Source: Hymenopus coronatus
Taxonomy: Eukaryota; Arthropoda; Insecta; Mantodea; Hymenopodidae
Reading direction: 5' to 3'
DNA: 64,000 bases
Assembly: GCA_030762935.1 (NCBI GenBank)
Contig: CM060892.1
Coordinates: forward strand, 85,628,827 to 85,692,826
A program made the translations under genes and the position numbers. How positions within the stretch are numbered: the first letter of the stretch is position 1; every line of letters starts with the position of its first letter. Below are positions 63,405 to 64,000 of the stretch, piece by piece. The notes under the pieces are model-generated. The model made no database searches. It saw only the letters and a program-made list of their open reading frames with translations, and was not told where the DNA came from.

Positions 63405-64000
63405 AGTTTTATTTTCTATATTATTTGGGTTAGTAAGGAAAATATTGTATTCCACCCAAAAATTAATGTTGGGATATCACCTGAACCCAAAGAAAGCATT
63501 TTTAGAAAAAAAAAATGTAGTGCGCATGTGTGTTTTGGTTACATAAATAGAAAATCCAAAATCGGTTAAGTACCGAACTTGATATTTAAATTTAGCATCT
63601 TCCAAGAAAACTATTCAAAGATTTCCAAGAAAATCCCCCACTCAAAACTCCGTTTACTGAGCAAATTATTTGAAAATTTGCATTTTCTCAAAAAAGGCCC
63701 TAACAATTTTGGATAAAATACTCTAAGTTTGAAATGTTTTCATGATTAATGAAATGTATATAATAAATTTCTTGGGAATGGCCTCTGAAGTCCTCTTCAT
63801 TCTGAATGACTTTTGCACAACTGCCAAACCGTAAGAGATAAACAAAACCTTTCTACAAAAAAATTAAATCTTGTCAAAACACGTCATTTGTCAAATACAC
63901 TGTTTTTTGTAGAGTTAATCTTTCCGAGATATTCCTTGTTATTCGTTTCAATTTTTAAATACTTATTTTTCTCAATGGGGAGCCGTTATTACTTTTTCTT
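63405..64000 (+). repeat. Repeat X, diverged copy running to the window end
   Basis: CCACCCAAAAATTAATGTTGGG, CATCTTCCAAGAAAAC, TTTTCTCAAAAAAGGCCC, GGGAATGGCCTCTGAAGTCC, AACCGTAAGAGATAAAC, CCGAGATATTCCTTGTTATTCG. It has a long A run near 63509 and lacks the hairpin. Confidence 0.8.

Overview
The window is eukaryotic intergenic DNA made almost entirely of transposable elements. It most resembles an arthropod genome. The reasons are Jockey-type LINEs, tRNA-derived SINEs with Pol III A and B boxes, hAT and pogo/Tigger-like DNA transposon remnants, a Penelope-like element with a GIY-YIG domain, and an AT-rich background with many microsatellites. I found no convincing host gene, rRNA, functional tRNA or CRISPR array. 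The species cannot be named from this sequence.

Left part (1 to about 23.5 kb). This GC-richer block is a head-to-tail array of non-LTR retrotransposons, every one on the minus strand. From left to right they are: LINE-0 (5' part only, running off the window), LINE-A, LINE-B, LINE-C, two gag-only units (E and F), and LINE-G, which lacks its 3' part. A and C are two near-identical copies of one family; B is a relative; E/F and G are separate families. In four of the six junctions (0/A, B/C, C/E, E/F) the poly(A) tail of one unit abuts the 5' end of the next; at A/B only TTTT is left and at F/G no tail is seen. Four units (A, B, E, F) have GCCGGC at or next to the 5' edge. Complete units carry ORF1 (a gag-like protein with CCHC knuckles) and ORF2 (APE-type endonuclease plus reverse transcriptase), with an ATGA stop/start overlap between them in A and C. 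All ORF2s are broken. A and C share one 10-nt deletion in RT motif A, so they came from an already defective source or from DNA duplication. The one intact long frame is the 383-aa ORF1 of unit F.

Middle part (23.5 to about 37 kb). AT-rich DNA holds decayed elements: a Penelope-like GIY-YIG fragment, a hAT transposase relic with one hAT-like end, a DDE_1 (pogo/jerky-like) transposase relic with a C-terminal PHD-like zinc finger, several degenerate SINEs and some short exact tandem duplications. The long stretches between them show nothing I can recognise.

Right part (about 37 to 64 kb). This is dominated by one unclassified AT-rich repeat, called X here, about 0.65-0.95 kb per unit. It opens with a hairpin-forming palindrome and ends in a conserved GTAGAGAAAGTC block. 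Copies occur singly, head-to-tail (notably 53.6-58.1 kb) and inverted. A SINE family called S1 (about 290 bp) has at least eight copies, three of them nested inside X units. A second SINE (S2), a cluster of other tRNA-like SINEs at 43.4-44.4 kb and a LINE RT fragment with a 325-bp tandem duplication fill the rest.

Similarity between copies was judged by eye; no alignment or database search was run. Repeat boundaries are approximate by tens of bases unless a motif fixes them.
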